A DNA stretch of 64,000 nt from Lumbricus rubellus (Eukaryota; Annelida; Clitellata; Crassiclitellata; Lumbricidae). Both the position numbers and the translations under genes were made by a program. Below are positions 31,801 through 42,611 of this stretch, piece after piece. The notes under the pieces are model-generated. The model worked only from the letters and a program-made list of their open reading frames with translations. It was not told where the DNA came from and ran no database searches. Position 1 is the first letter of the stretch. Each line of letters starts with the position of its first letter. The stretch lies in contig OX243824.1 of NCBI GenBank assembly GCA_945859605.1, positions 31,755,869 through 31,819,868 on the forward strand, read 5' to 3'.

Positions 31801-32444
31801 TGCCATCGTGAGATGAATTTGTTGGTTTTCGTATTTCTTCATCGCTTTTTCTTGCTTTTTCATATTCTATCATTAACTCCAATCTTCGTCGTTCTGCTTC
31901 GTCACGATCTATTTTCATTTGTTCTAACTGAAGCTGGAATTGTTGTCTCTGCATGTCTATCTCTTGTTGTCGTATCCTTTCTGCTTTTTCGGCTCTTTCT
32001 TTCTCTTCTTGTTTACGTTCTTTCTTCTCTTGTTTGCGTTGCTCTTCTTTCTCTTTTTCCTCGTGTCTACGTTGCTCTTCTTTCTCTGGTCTAATCCTTT
32101 CTGCTTTTTCTGCTCTTTCTGCTCGTTCTCTCTCCTCTTGTCTGCGTTGCTCCTCTTTTTCTTTTTCTTCTTGCCTACTCATCATCATGAATTGTAGCAA
32201 CGCTTCTATAGACATCGGCGCCTGTGGTTTTTCAATTGGCTTCTCTTCTGCGCCTCCAATAGCACCTTCTTCTTCAGTTTCTTTCTCCGCCCAAACCTCG
32301 GCTAAAGATCTCATTAAATGTTCCCTCGACATCTGTTCGACTTCTTCTGCATCGAAACCTGCTTCGATTAATAACTTTATTAATCTTTCAGACGACATCA
32401 TTCTTTTTAATAGCTGCCTGCTTTTGCTCCGTGAATTTCTCCAT
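31745..32444 (-). pseudogene. Gag N-terminus of element 3, frameshifted
   Basis: The family ATG is at 32444. A four-base insertion about 14 codons later shifts the frame; the downstream frame (from 32401) carries the SAP-like segment and an expanded EEKE/ERAEKAER coiled coil. It breaks off after the segment EYEKARKSDEEIRK and joins out of frame to the integrase tail. Capsid, knuckle, protease and integrase core are all missing. Confidence 0.78.
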
Positions 32445-32867
32445 CTTAATTTATTTGTTGTTTCTTACTTCTTTACTTCAAAGATCACTGCTCCTTTATC
32501 AGACAAGCAAGTTCTCCTACCTTTCAGTCGTTGAGTTGTCGCTTCTCATACGACGGTGAGAAACGTCGTATAGATAATCGATGAACTGTTGATCAGGTTG
32601 CTTCTCGGCTCGTCAAATAATTTCACAGCGTCCGTAGTTGCGATAAGAAATTAGCATCCGTTCCTTGATAAGATCCCAGATATCGTTCCTTCCGTATCTC
32701 GGATGAGAATACCAGCGTGTGTAGATCAGAAAAACACAGCGTCCGAATAGATGAGAATATCAGCGTCCGCAGAAATATCCAAACATCCGTAGAGAAAATA
32801 TCACACCGTTCGTAGATACAAATCCAACCGTTCGCAGATTCGAAACCCACCGTGCTGCACCAAATAA

Positions 32868-33175
32868 TGTCAACCCCTTCTGCTCTCTCTAGTTGACCTC
32901 CAGTCTCCTCGGTAGCTTTTCAATATCGTTCATCAGTAGCCTAAGCCTATCCCTACTGACTTAACTGACTTTAATCTACTGGCTAGTTAAAGTTTCTATT
33001 CTACACTCTTACACTGTTTTACTTCAACGACAACGACGACAGGTTAATAGTATATTATATCAAATCCAACGTAAAATGAAACAGCAGCAACAACACGATA
33101 ATGTCTATCCTTGCATTATCACAGCAACTACAACACTTCTCCACAACTCTAGTCAACTCCTACTACTACTACTAT

Positions 33176-33209
<34 letters not shown>

Positions 33210-33423
33210 GCACTTATCAACGTCTAACTCGCCATTCTTCCTTCTCACGCTCCTTCCTTCTCTCTGTCTCTCTTTTGTACACGCAACCCTCGATCGGCCG
33301 TGTCTAGACTAGGCGTCTGGAAACTCGCGCCAATAACGCAGCTGCTGTCTGGCCCATCGCCGCTAGTTGTACAAACACTCGACTGACCGCTATAGGCCTC
33401 ACTCTTTATTAAATCAGCTTACA
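32868..33423 (-). repeat. 5' LTR of element 3
   Basis: 556 bp, longer than its partner because of a (CTA)n run at 33163-33208. Just inside, TTTGGTGCAGCACGGTGGG (minus strand, from about 32864 downward) is a plausible primer site, since TGG would pair with a tRNA CCA end and the next bases look like a T-arm. The tRNA was not identified. Confidence 0.85.
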
Positions 33424-33428
33424 GGAGC

Positions 33429-33851
33429 TTAACTATAACAACCTAAAAATAGATGTTTTGCGCATCAGTCTATCGTTTGTGTGGATTTTATGCGGTCATG
33501 GAAAGAGGACGGCGGTGGCAGTACGCTTACTAGTTTGCTTGTTGGTGTAATACCTGACGCGGATCAGTCAGAACAGTTAGAAAGAGGCGAATAAAATGTA
33601 CAAAATTTAATAATATTAATATTATTATAAAGTATTAAACGCTTTCAATGATAAACAGACCAAATTATTAGTTGAAAGATTCATTTAGGCCTACTTGTAT
33701 CTGTTCAAATTTATAACATAATATGTTTTAATCATATTCTTGGTTCACTTCTCTAAATATCTTCATAGCCTAAGGAAACTTTTTGGAGGTACTAAAGTTT
33801 CAAGATTTTCTTTACCGTGCAATCGGGGGACACCCTAATATATATGCTTGT
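33429..33851. other. No gene recognised
   Basis: AT-rich intergenic DNA. Confidence 0.4.
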
Positions 33852-34052
33852 GAGGCGCGGTGGTGTATACTGGTGGCGTCGTTGCCTTGGAGCCGGAAGG
33901 TTCGAGGTTCGAATCCACCTCGCCCAGTGAGGACCATAGGCAAGTCCTTCACTCACAATTGCTCAGCGCTTCGGTGTGTAACTCTGATGCAGTGTCCGCT
34001 CTGCATTTGGGAGCGCCTCTGAGTATTCAGAGGCTTGAAGAGACGCTAAAAC
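33852..34052 (+). mobile_element. tRNA-derived SINE, full-length
   Basis: The head GGCGCGGTGGTGTA...GG resembles a pol III A box and GGTTCGAATCC (33906-33916) is a perfect B box. The body contains CAAGTCCTTCACTC and the end GAGCGCCTCTGAGTA. A second copy is at 45911-46530 and 3' fragments are at 8826, 19489 and 62003. Confidence 0.88.
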
Positions 34053-34618
34053 AAGTGCACATTTTTTTGTTTATAGTTTCGGTTGTTGTTTTCTTAATTT
34101 TGTTTTCAAATAGGCCTATCCTTGTTTTCTTATGCTACATGTATATATTGCACCTGTGTTTCAATTTTATTTTGTTTTTCTATAATTTTGTACTGATTAT
34201 GTTGCTACATTGCTGTATAATTAATATTGTTCAGTAACCTACTAACATTCCTATGGTCTCAACAGAACATTGTTGCTTACAATAATGTGTGGCATGGATC
34301 GTTGACTGAAATGCAACTGTACGTTAGGGGTCAGGTTGATATAAGCTCTTAGCTTTTTTCGGGCTTCCTGTTGCTTAGAGACCGCTCTGTATCCAATACT
34401 TTAGTTGTGCTCGTGTTCCTTTTTGTTTCTTTGGCAATAAATAAATAAATAAATAAATAAACATACAAACAAACAAACAATGCCTACATAAACCTCAAAC
34501 TTGGTTATCCATTCGGTCTACTTATACAAATTATTCTGCGTTTACTTTCCAGTAGGTTACGCGAGCGCAATTTATTGTTCGCTGCAACATCTAATGCGCC
34601 TAACGCATTCGACCAGTA
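34053..34618. other. No gene; (ATAA)n and (CAAA)n runs
   Basis: Tetranucleotide runs at 34437-34480. No coding signal. Confidence 0.5.
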
Positions 34619-34900
34619 ACGGTGTAAAGGTTTCAAATTACCCCCTCCTAAACATTGCCCCCGGTAACTTGAAACCGGTTTAAGATTACCCCCCGGTAAC
34701 TAGATTTGCATCAATCATCGCATTTATTGCACTAAAAAATCGGAAAAATCATCCCTCTTCTTGTTTTGGTCTGAAGATTTTCATCCGTCATCCCACTTCG
34801 TGGTTTGTTATCAATATTTTAATCGAAAAAAATAATAGCCTCGAAGCCATTTCTGCATGTAATTTCAGCGGCGATTTAGTATTTTAGTTACAGAGGACGC
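34619..34900 (+). mobile_element. One-armed copy of the foldback MITE
   Basis: Begins with GTGTAAAGGTTTCAAATTAC and follows the left arm and loop of the element at 13645-14094, then ends in the loop. The right arm is missing. Confidence 0.78.
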
Positions 34901-34904
34901 GTCT

Positions 34905-35055
34905 GAGACAAGGACATAAATATGGGCCCTGACTCCAAAAAGGTAAATATTCTGACATTTCGGTCGGATGACTAAAAAAAGGTCGTCTTATTTTTCTCGA
35001 CGAATACCACCGAAAATTTTGGCCCCTTCGAAAATTTCTGTATCCGCCCCTGCCG
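34905..35055 (-). mobile_element. hAT-like MITE end fragment
   Basis: Ends with TTTCTGTATCCGCCCCTG, the terminal repeat also seen at 43493-43511, and contains the CGGATGACTAAAAAAAGGTC motif of that family. The other end is not seen. Confidence 0.65.
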
Positions 35056-35985
35056 TGACTGTTATGCCCCAACGCCCATGAAATGCGTTAGAGAGCGTTC
35101 TGTTCGGTTTTTAGCAGATTTTCTGTGCTCTAAGCTTACATGTACCTGTACGCTATTATGCGAAGGACGAAGACACGCTTCGAAAAGCGCGCCTTTTCAA
35201 CTGCTGACACCCGCGGCTGAAACAGTCTGCCAAGCACCATTGTTCGTTCAGACATATATTCTCTTTTCTATGGCGTATTTCAGACTCATTGTGTTCCTGT
35301 GTCTGTTGAGGCGACCTTGTAAAGGCATGTGCTGTGTTACGGCGTCATAGGAATTGTCGTCATTATTATTGTTATTATTAGGCCTATTTATTTATTTTTC
35401 TTGCCATGAGGTAGGCCTACTTCGTTTCTCCCAGGGACTTATGGACTATTATAAATTATTAATTGAAAAATGAACGTCTAGTGGGTCAGGCCTCATCTTC
35501 ACGGTGTGAGGCAAAAGTGCCTTTGAAAGCGACCAGATTGTAGCGTTGAATACAAATGGACAGACGTTGAAAAAGAAAGAAAGAAAGCTTCACGTCTGTC
35601 ACCACTGATAGAAGAGATGCGGCTGCCATTAATATTATTATTTTTTATCCGAGGTATCTTAGATCCCTCGGGATTTCAAAAAATTTTCCGGAGACTTAAA
35701 AAAAATTGTATTCTGGAACGGCTAGAACTCGTCAAAATCAGGCGAAGCAAAGGTGCCTTGGAAGGCAATGGCGTTGAAATTATTATTATTAATACTATTA
35801 TTTAAAAAATTATCTTTATTTTTTATTATTAGGCCTATTATTATTGTTCTTGTAGATAGTTTATTCTTCTGTAATACTATTATTCATAAATATGATTTTT
35901 AGAATTATTATTACTGTTAATGTTAAAATGAAAGCTATTATTTTCTACTACTAAGCTTACTCGCTAGCCTACTAATAAAAATAAT
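35056..35985. other. No gene recognised
   Basis: A 90-codon frame at 35078-35350 has no recognised motif. AT-rich with (ATT)n runs. Confidence 0.4.
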
Positions 35986-35989
35986 AATA

Positions 35990-36034
<45 letters not shown>

Positions 36035-36141
36035 CATTATTATTATTATTATAACTTCAACATTTATTGAAAAAACCACTCATCATCATCGTCATCGTCA
36101 TCATCATCATCAGCAGCAGCAGCAGTATTATATTATTACTA

Positions 36142-36204
<63 letters not shown>

Positions 36205-36216
36205 CTGCTGCTGCTG

Positions 36217-36256
<40 letters not shown>

Positions 36257-36368
36257 CACTACCACTACCACTACCACTACCACTACCACTACCACCACCA
36301 CCACCACCACCACCACCACCACCACCACCACCACCACCACCACCACCACCACCACCACCACTACTACT
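35985..36368. repeat. Long trinucleotide microsatellite block
   Basis: Consecutive runs of ATT, CATCAT, CTA, CTG, CTA and then CCA (36256-36362). The poly-Leu/poly-Pro frame across it is an artefact. Confidence 0.95.
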
Positions 36369-36640
36369 ACTAGTTTTGGTTTTCGGGAAAAATTATTTCT
36401 CACTCCCACTCCTTACCTCACCCGCACCCCAACCACACCCCACGACACCCCACCGCGCCACGCGAGACCCACCACACTCCGTCCTCCACCGGTACGCCAC
36501 CCGAGAAATTTTGGTTTTCTGGAAATATTTTCTCACCTCCCCGGTCCCCCCTCCGCAAACACGAGGTGTGTGTTTGGTGCAGACGAGATGGTCCGTGTAA
36601 AAATCTTTGTACTTGTAACGTTTCAGGTGAATAAGTGTGA
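36369..36640. other. C-rich intergenic segment
   Basis: Two copies of a TTTTGGTTTTCGGGAAAAATT-like motif (36373 and 36510) followed by CACCC-rich DNA, suggesting a degenerate duplication. Confidence 0.4.
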
Positions 36641-36642
36641 AA

Positions 36643-36966
36643 CTATTCATGTAAATGGCTGAAAAAGTAGAGAAAATGACGGTTTTTATCCCCACTCTGG
36701 GGTCTGGCCCCCATGGTGGCAGAGATTCGCCGACTCCCCACTCCCATTGACTTTTTCCGGGTCGAGCCTGACCCCCTGCGAAATTGTCTATGCCTTAGGC
36801 CTACAAGCCGACGTTTTAAGGTCGTTTGTGGTTCGGTATCGGCATAAACAGTTGCCGCCATAATAGGCCTACTCCAAACATTTTCCATTGGTGACAAATC
36901 CGGCGAATTAGGCGGCCAGTCCCTCGGTGAGATGTAGGCTATCCATTGATATTCTTGTTCAACCAT
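36643..36966 (-). pseudogene. Mariner-like transposase C-terminal fragment
   Basis: The segment DWPPNSPDLSPMENVWS is the hallmark region around the third catalytic position of Tc1/mariner transposases. It is followed by a VYADTEPQT...LKRRL helix. It lacks the first two-thirds of the protein. An inverse partial copy lies at 37190-37290. Confidence 0.7.
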
Positions 36967-37189
36967 TCGACTGAGGCCTTTGATGTGTGTGCACGTGCAC
37001 CGTCTTGTTGAAATAATCCTTCGCCGTTATTATGAAACATTTTTGTGGTTGTTAACTGAGCGCAGACTAGGCCTACACTTCACTGGAATGCGAGTTTGAC
37101 CTCTTTCTCCAGTATCTCATTGATGTAATAAGTCGAAGTGACTGAAGTTTTATTTGGAATGATAATTATGAAGTTTAGTTAATCCAACT

Positions 37190-37290
37190 GTTTATGCCGA
37201 ACCCGAACCACAGACACTGAACACATTAAAACGTCGGCTTCGTAAGGCATGGACATCGATATGTCTAGCCTACCTCTGACAACTCGAAAA
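37190..37290 (+). pseudogene. Second mariner-like fragment, inverse of 36643-36966
   Basis: Reads VYAEPEPQTLNTLKRRLRKAW on the plus strand, then a stop. The two fragments face each other, about 330 bp apart. Confidence 0.6.
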
Positions 37291-37639
37291 ATCTATTTGG
37301 CTTGATGACTAATCGACTTGAGGCTGTAATAAAGAGTAAAGGAAACATTATTAAATACTGAATGATAAATTGTATTAATTAATTATGTGTGGATTAACAA
37401 AGATGGTCGTACAATATTGTTTGCGGCAAAACTGGACGTTTACTTGGCACGAATTCGATGACGTCACGGAAATTGGTGCTAGAATTTGATTAAGTGAGCT
37501 AGTGATCTAATTTTTTTATATTAACATTTTCATTTGAATAACCTATCCGCCAGTATAAAACTTTTCACAATGTATTGTGTATAACCTATATTTGTCTGCA
37601 TTCAAAATCGTTCACGACCAATCGTGACACCCTATATTA

Positions 37640-37898
37640 TTATCATCAGCAGCAGCAGCAACATTATTGGGCCAATTGTGCTAGTTGCTTGTTTGTAATT
37701 CTAACAAATGCTTTCAAAGATCAAGGTTCTTATAATCTGTGTCTCCACGGTTCTTAAGGTTCCGTGAAATCCCGATTGCGAACTGGGATTGCACGAAACC
37801 ACTGGTCTATAAGCTTACAATAAAAACCACTTAGATGCGGCTTGTGAAGCTAATTAAATAATCTTCAATAAATGTTTATTAATTTCTAGACCGTAGCG
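37640..37898 (+). promoter_or_regulatory. Conserved upstream block of FkbM copy B
   Basis: Homologous to the upstream DNA of copy A over about 250 bp. It has the hairpin arms 37758-37773 and 37785-37800, CCACTGGTCTATA, and a splice acceptor TTTCTAG ending at 37889, nine bases before ATG. Confidence 0.6.
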
Positions 37899-38905
37899 AT
37901 GATTTGGGCGAAAACGAAGTTGTTGGTCGCCGTTGGAATCCTCCTTATCTTCACGATAGCCGCTCTGCATTATAATAGCGTGCAAATAATTCACTTGGCT
38001 ACCATGAGCAATCTTCTCATCTTCAAGTTTTCTGAGGAAGCATTCAACATCAACAGAAATAATAATCTGTCGAATATACAAGCACTTGAACCGGCGAAGT
38101 TTGACAATCAATCCGACGTCAACTGTCCCAACGCGAAACTCGGAAATCTCAGCTTCCCGATGTGTATCTACGATCCAAGTAACGATGTTATCGTGTCGAA
38201 AATGATCCTTGCTGGTCAATTCTTTGAAGCAAATCTAGTTCTGAAGTTCCTCGCTTTCTTTCGCAAACATCCTGATGTGACATTTGTGGATCTTGGCGCA
38301 AACCTTGGAACATATTCGTTACCGATTGCACATTCCGGTGTTAATGTTGTCTCGGTTGAACCTAACAGGGACACTGCGCGACGATTGGCAAAGTCCGTTC
38401 ATCTTGGACGAATAGAAAAAACATCAATGTCTTTAACTATGCTCTTTCGAATGAGGAAACGACCTCCTTTCTAAGGTTTGATGCGTCGAACCGTGGCGAT
38501 ACATTCATGGTAGGTAACGGATCCTGTCCAGGATGCCTATCGACTAAAGTGACTGTCCTTAACAATCTAATACCGTTTATAAGGCATAAGAAGGTCTTCA
38601 TCAAAATCGATATACAGGGAGCCGAAATCATGACTTTCCAGAGGAAAAGTGCGGCAAAGTTTTTCGACGAAATCGATGTTGTGATGATCCAGATGGAATG
38701 GGTTCTCTATCCGGAGCGCTACGGAAAGACGGAAGATAGAAGGCGAAAAGTTGATAGCTTCCTGGAATTTTTCTTTCAAAGAGGTTACGATGTCTACGAT
38801 CCAAGAACAGAAAAGAAACATGGTACCGATTGGACAAAATGGACCTACGACGTTCTATTCAAAAAGGAAGATTTACCAAATGACCAGCTATTCTCTATAT
38901 CTTAA
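37899..38905 (+). pseudogene. FkbM-type methyltransferase, copy B, frameshifted
   Basis: Starts with the same signal-anchor N-terminus as copy A and runs through VTFVDLGANLG and VEPN. One A is lost from a 7-A run at about 38417-38422 (six remain), shifting the frame. The rest, from about 38423 to 38905, is intact in the other frame and includes KIDIQGAE, the canonical Gly form of the second motif. Apart from this one base the gene is undamaged, so either it died recently or the base is a sequencing error in a homopolymer. Confidence 0.85.
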
Positions 38906-39356
38906 GAAAACGACTCAACACTCGATATTCACAGAAGTGATCTGTTAGAGTTTTACCTACTTGTGTAAATTAATCAGTCTTAAAGTTGCTAAGTAGTCTC
39001 AGTGCTAATAAGGAATGATTACGGCGATGAACTGACTATCGATAGAAATGAACTATTACGGATTCTAGGTGACGTCGAGTAGAGAAGACATTCTATAAAG
39101 CATTTGAAAAGCATTAAACAGTAGCCAGCTGCCTAACATGACTTATAAATGCATAGACAATATTTAGGGAATAGATAGCAATAAGCAAGTAACGGTTTAA
39201 AGACTCATTATTTAGCCTACGAAGGCTAGCATTTCATGATGTGTAAATAAAAAAAAATAATGATTATTTATATTATTGTCAGTTATGAATCGTATGTTTA
39301 AAATAAATTCTGAATCATTATATAAATCGCGTTTCATTAAATTTTTTATTTAAATG
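38906..39356 (+). other. 3' flank and poly(A) signal of copy B
   Basis: Homologous to the 3' flanks of copies A and C, with AATAAA at 39302-39307. Confidence 0.65.
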
Positions 39357-39364
39357 CCCTAACG

Positions 39365-40745
39365 CAGCGGTGCGCAACCTGCGGCCGTACGGCCGCATGC
39401 GGCCGTGAGAGGAATTATTGGCGGCCGTGAAAGCAAATCTAACTCTCACATACTGGCGGCCGTTTGTAGATAAATTCATAAATTTTTTAATTCTATTGTT
39501 TTGAAAGTAAGATTATATGAAGCATATTAGCTGCATTTGTGTTCTTTATTAGCCTATAATTATACTCTCACTTGAAGCGCACACCTACGCGCACTCACAT
39601 AAACGGGTACCCGCACGCACCAATTGCCCGTCGCATGTGCATGCATCTTAGAGGTATCAGCTGCGTATAAGTTTCCTCCAGATGTAGCTCTAAGAGACCG
39701 CCAGAGCAGCCTACTAATGACTCCTATCCAGCCCAGGACAGTCAATCATTGTGTACAATCATGGACCAAGATTCCTCCCTCCACTAGTGAGTTGAAAGAT
39801 CTTGATATTGTACGAGCCGGGCTGACCGTCAGCTGGCCGCTGCTGGCGGGGGAAGTGACCAATGAAACTTACACCACAGATAATTTTCAAGTATATCAGG
39901 TTACAATTTACAACTGTAGCCTATCTGTGTAGGGCAGAATGGAAAACAGGTGGCAAAGAAAGCTGCATGGGGCTCAGATCTTGATTATGCATTTGTCTGA
40001 CAGCATGAATAGGTTACCTACTCACCGCGATTAGAAGAGAAGCAATACTAGATTTATTGTATTCTATCTGTGAAGTGAAAACTTAGTGTAAATTACAAAT
40101 TGTCAGCTTTTGATTATGATGTCTCTGAAGAGAAAGAGAACATTTGAAGAGGAGAAAATAAGCTTCAATGAGAAATGGGAAACCGATTTTTTCGTAGTGG
40201 AGACAGCTAATAAGCTAAGCAGGGCTGCACTAATAAATGTTGACGTGGGTACACGCCGGCCGGAAAAAGTCGACTTTTTGGGGCGACATTTCTGGCAACC
40301 TTTGTTTATTCATCACAATTTCTGACGACTTGTTTCAGTCATCACCTACTTTTCTTTTTTGTGACCCGTGCTACGTTCAAAAGGCACTTATTTCCGAGAT
40401 TTTATACTATTTTCTCCTGAGCTCCTCATCATTTCATTTCTCACATATTTATTGAAGCCTTATGCCACTCTGATCAGCACTGAAAATGTACAGCAATTTT
40501 GCTTAGATGACAGCTTAAAATGCCGCCATTGCAATGTGGAAATTAAAAAATCAAACCTTCCCCTCTCAGCGTTACGCGCCTCGGCGATATTGTCCGCCGG
40601 ACGCTCTTGCCCCTCTCCAGAAACCTAGATTCCCCCCACCCCCCAGATGAGGGGAACTAGATTAAACACTGGCGGCCGTGGTAAGAATGTAAGCCTTTGA
40701 TGCGGGCCATGCGGCCGACACCAACGAAAAGGTTGCGCACCCCTG
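39365..40745 (+). mobile_element. hAT element between FkbM copies B and C
   Basis: Ends are CAGCGGTGCGCAACCT and AGGTTGCGCACCCCTG, flanked by a perfect 8-bp duplication CCCTAACG (39357-39364 and 40746-40753). GCGGCCG-rich subterminal repeats follow the left end. A decayed transposase start lies at 40110. At 1381 bp it is a deletion derivative. Confidence 0.93.
40110..40325 (+). pseudogene. hAT transposase N-terminal remnant (BED-like)
   Basis: MSLKRKRTFEEEKISFNEKW followed by a short TDFFVVE segment resembles the start of the hAT-derived transposases related to GTF2I-repeat and ZBED-type proteins. After about 35 codons the similarity is lost, and short downstream frames show only scattered pieces such as a CRHCNVEIKKS segment. 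Confidence 0.5.
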
Positions 40746-40753
40746 CCCTAACG

Positions 40754-40954
40754 TATGCTTTCAAAAATCAAGGTCCGTAGGCTATAATCTGTGTCTCCAC
40801 GGTTCTTAAGTTAGGTTGCAAACTGGGATTGCATGAAACCACTGGTCTATACAATTTTAAAAAACACTGAAATGCGGCTTGTGAAGCTAATTAAATACAT
40901 GTAATCCTCAATAAGACTATACCATAAATGTTTATTAATTTCTAGACAGTAGGA
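40754..40954 (+). promoter_or_regulatory. Upstream block of FkbM copy C
   Basis: Matches the upstream DNA of copies A and B, but about 20 bp are deleted so that one arm of the hairpin is lost. CCACTGGTCTATA and the splice acceptor TTTCTAG (ending 40945) are kept. Confidence 0.6.
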
Positions 40955-41956
40955 ATGATTGGGACGAAAACGAAGTTGTTGGTCACCAGTGGAATCCTCC
41001 TTATCTTCACGATAGCCGCTCTGCATTATAGCGTGCAGAAATTTCACTTTGCCCCCTTAAGCAATCTTCTCAGCTTCAAGTCTTCGGAGGAAGCATTCAA
41101 AATCAACAGAAAGAAGCTGTCGAACATACAAGCACTTGAACCGGCGAAGTTTGACAACCAATCCGATTTCAGTTGTATCAAAGCGAAACTTGGAAATCTC
41201 AGCTTTCCGATGTGCGTCTACGATCCACGGAACGATGTTGTCGTGTCGAAACAGATCATTGATGGTCAATACTTTGAAGCAAATCTGGTTCAGAAGTTCC
41301 TCGTTTTCTTTCGCAAACATCCTGATGTGACATTTGTGGATCTTGGTGCAAACATTGGAACGTATTCGCTGCCAATTGCACATTCCGGTGTTAATGTTGT
41401 CTCGGTTGAACCTAACAAGGACACTGTGCGACGATTGGCAGAGTCCGTTCATCTCGGACGAATAGAAAAGAATATCGATATCTTTCACTATGCTCTTTCG
41501 AATGAGGAAACGACTTCCTTTCTAAGGTTTGATGCGACTAATCGTGGCGATACATTCATGGTAGGTAACGGATCCTGTCCAGGATGCCTATCGACTAAAG
41601 TGACTGTCCTTAACAAGCTGATACCATTCATAAGACACAAGAAGGCCTTCATCAAAATCGATACGCAAGAAGCCGAGATCATGATTTTCCAGAGGAAAAG
41701 TGCTGCAAAGTTCTTCGAAGATATCGACGTTGTTATGATCCAAATGGAATGGGTTCTCTATCCGGAGCGCTACGGAAAGACGGAGGATAGAAGGCGAAAA
41801 GTTGATAGCTTCCTGGAATTTTTCTATCAAAGAGGTTACGATGTCTACGATCCAAGAACAAAAAAGAAACAAGGTACCGATTGGACAAAATGGACCTACG
41901 ACGTTCTATTCAAAAAAGAAGATTTACCAAAGGACCAGCTATTTTCTATATCTTAA
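40955..41956 (+). CDS. FkbM-type methyltransferase, copy C
   Basis: 333 residues, intact and single-exon. An N-terminal signal anchor is followed by a luminal stem, then VTFVDLGANIG and VEPN (SAM binding) and KIDTQEAE, the Glu-variant second motif as in A and D. Two Cys pairs are conserved. Homology to copy B extends through both flanks, so B and C are a local tandem duplication; the hAT element separates them. The 3' flank to about 42600 also matches that of copy A, including the mariner-type fragment. Confidence 0.9.
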   Translation: MIGTKTKLLVTSGILLIFTIAALHYSVQKFHFAPLSNLLSFKSSEEAFKINRKKLSNIQALEPAKFDNQSDFSCIKAKLGNLSFPMCVYDPRNDVVVSKQIIDGQYFEANLVQKFLVFFRKHPDVTFVDLGANIGTYSLPIAHSGVNVVSVEPNKDTVRRLAESVHLGRIEKNIDIFHYALSNEETTSFLRFDATNRGDTFMVGNGSCPGCLSTKVTVLNKLIPFIRHKKAFIKIDTQEAEIMIFQRKSAAKFFEDIDVVMIQMEWVLYPERYGKTEDRRRKVDSFLEFFYQRGYDVYDPRTKKKQGTDWTKWTYDVLFKKEDLPKDQLFSIS

Positions 41957-42600
41957 GAAAAAGGCTCAACACTCAATATTCACAGAAGTGATCTATTAGA
42001 GTAGACCTAAGCTTATAAATACCTACTTTAAAAAATTATTCAGTCTTGAAGTTGGTAAGTAGTCTCAGTGCTAGGAATGATAACGATGATGAACTGACTA
42101 TTGATAGATATGAACTAGGTGACGTCCAATAGAGAAGACATTTTATAAAGCATCTGTAAAGCATTAAACAGTAGCCAGTAACAAGACTTATAAAGGTAGC
42201 CTATTGACAATATTTAGGGAATAGATGGCAATTAGCAAGTAGCGGTTTAAAGACTCATTATTCAGCCTACGTATACGGGCTAGCATTTTATGATGTGTAG
42301 GCTAAGCTTATAGGTTTAAATAAATAATTGCCAGTTATGAATCGTATGTTTAAAATAAATTCTGAATCATTACATTAACGTAATTAAAAATATTATTGTA
42401 AAGATATTCACCAATATACACATATGCCTACATATTCCAGAAAGACAACCAGCCCCAATGTACTAATAAGAATGTGACTATGCTCTTTCACTACACATGT
42501 GCCTCAATGTGAATGAAGGTTAGGCCTATGCCTAAAAACCAAGTAAACGCCTTCTATTATCGCCCTTCTGTTCTTTTTAGAGCTTCAACTGTGTTATAAA
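41957..42600 (+). other. 3' flank of copy C
   Basis: Includes AATAAA at 42354-42359. The outer 42430-42600 matches 14130-14300 in reverse and ends in the mariner-type ALKRTEGR reading (minus strand). Confidence 0.7.
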
Positions 42601-42611
42601 GGATTTCATGC

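Larger units (their letters stand above)
30461..33423 (-). mobile_element. Gmr1-like LTR retrotransposon, heavily deleted (element 3)
   Basis: LTRs lie at 32868-33423 (5') and 30461-30989 (3'), reading TGTAAGC...TTGACA on the minus strand. The target duplication GGAGC (30456-30460 and 33424-33428) is perfect. The LTRs differ at roughly ten places plus a (CTA)n expansion, so this copy is older than elements 1 and 2. Between them are a gag N-terminus, a jump to the integrase tail, and decayed RT and RNase H pieces. It is a distinct subfamily by LTR sequence but close in gag. Confidence 0.9.

Noticed and set aside
33852..33925. Possible tRNA gene with a perfect B box
   Set aside because: No cloverleaf with a proper anticodon stem and acceptor can be drawn, and the segment continues into a SINE body repeated elsewhere.
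36067..36600. 177-codon frame rich in Leu and Pro
   Set aside because: It is a translation of CTG/CTA/CCA microsatellites; no protein-like region remains without them.
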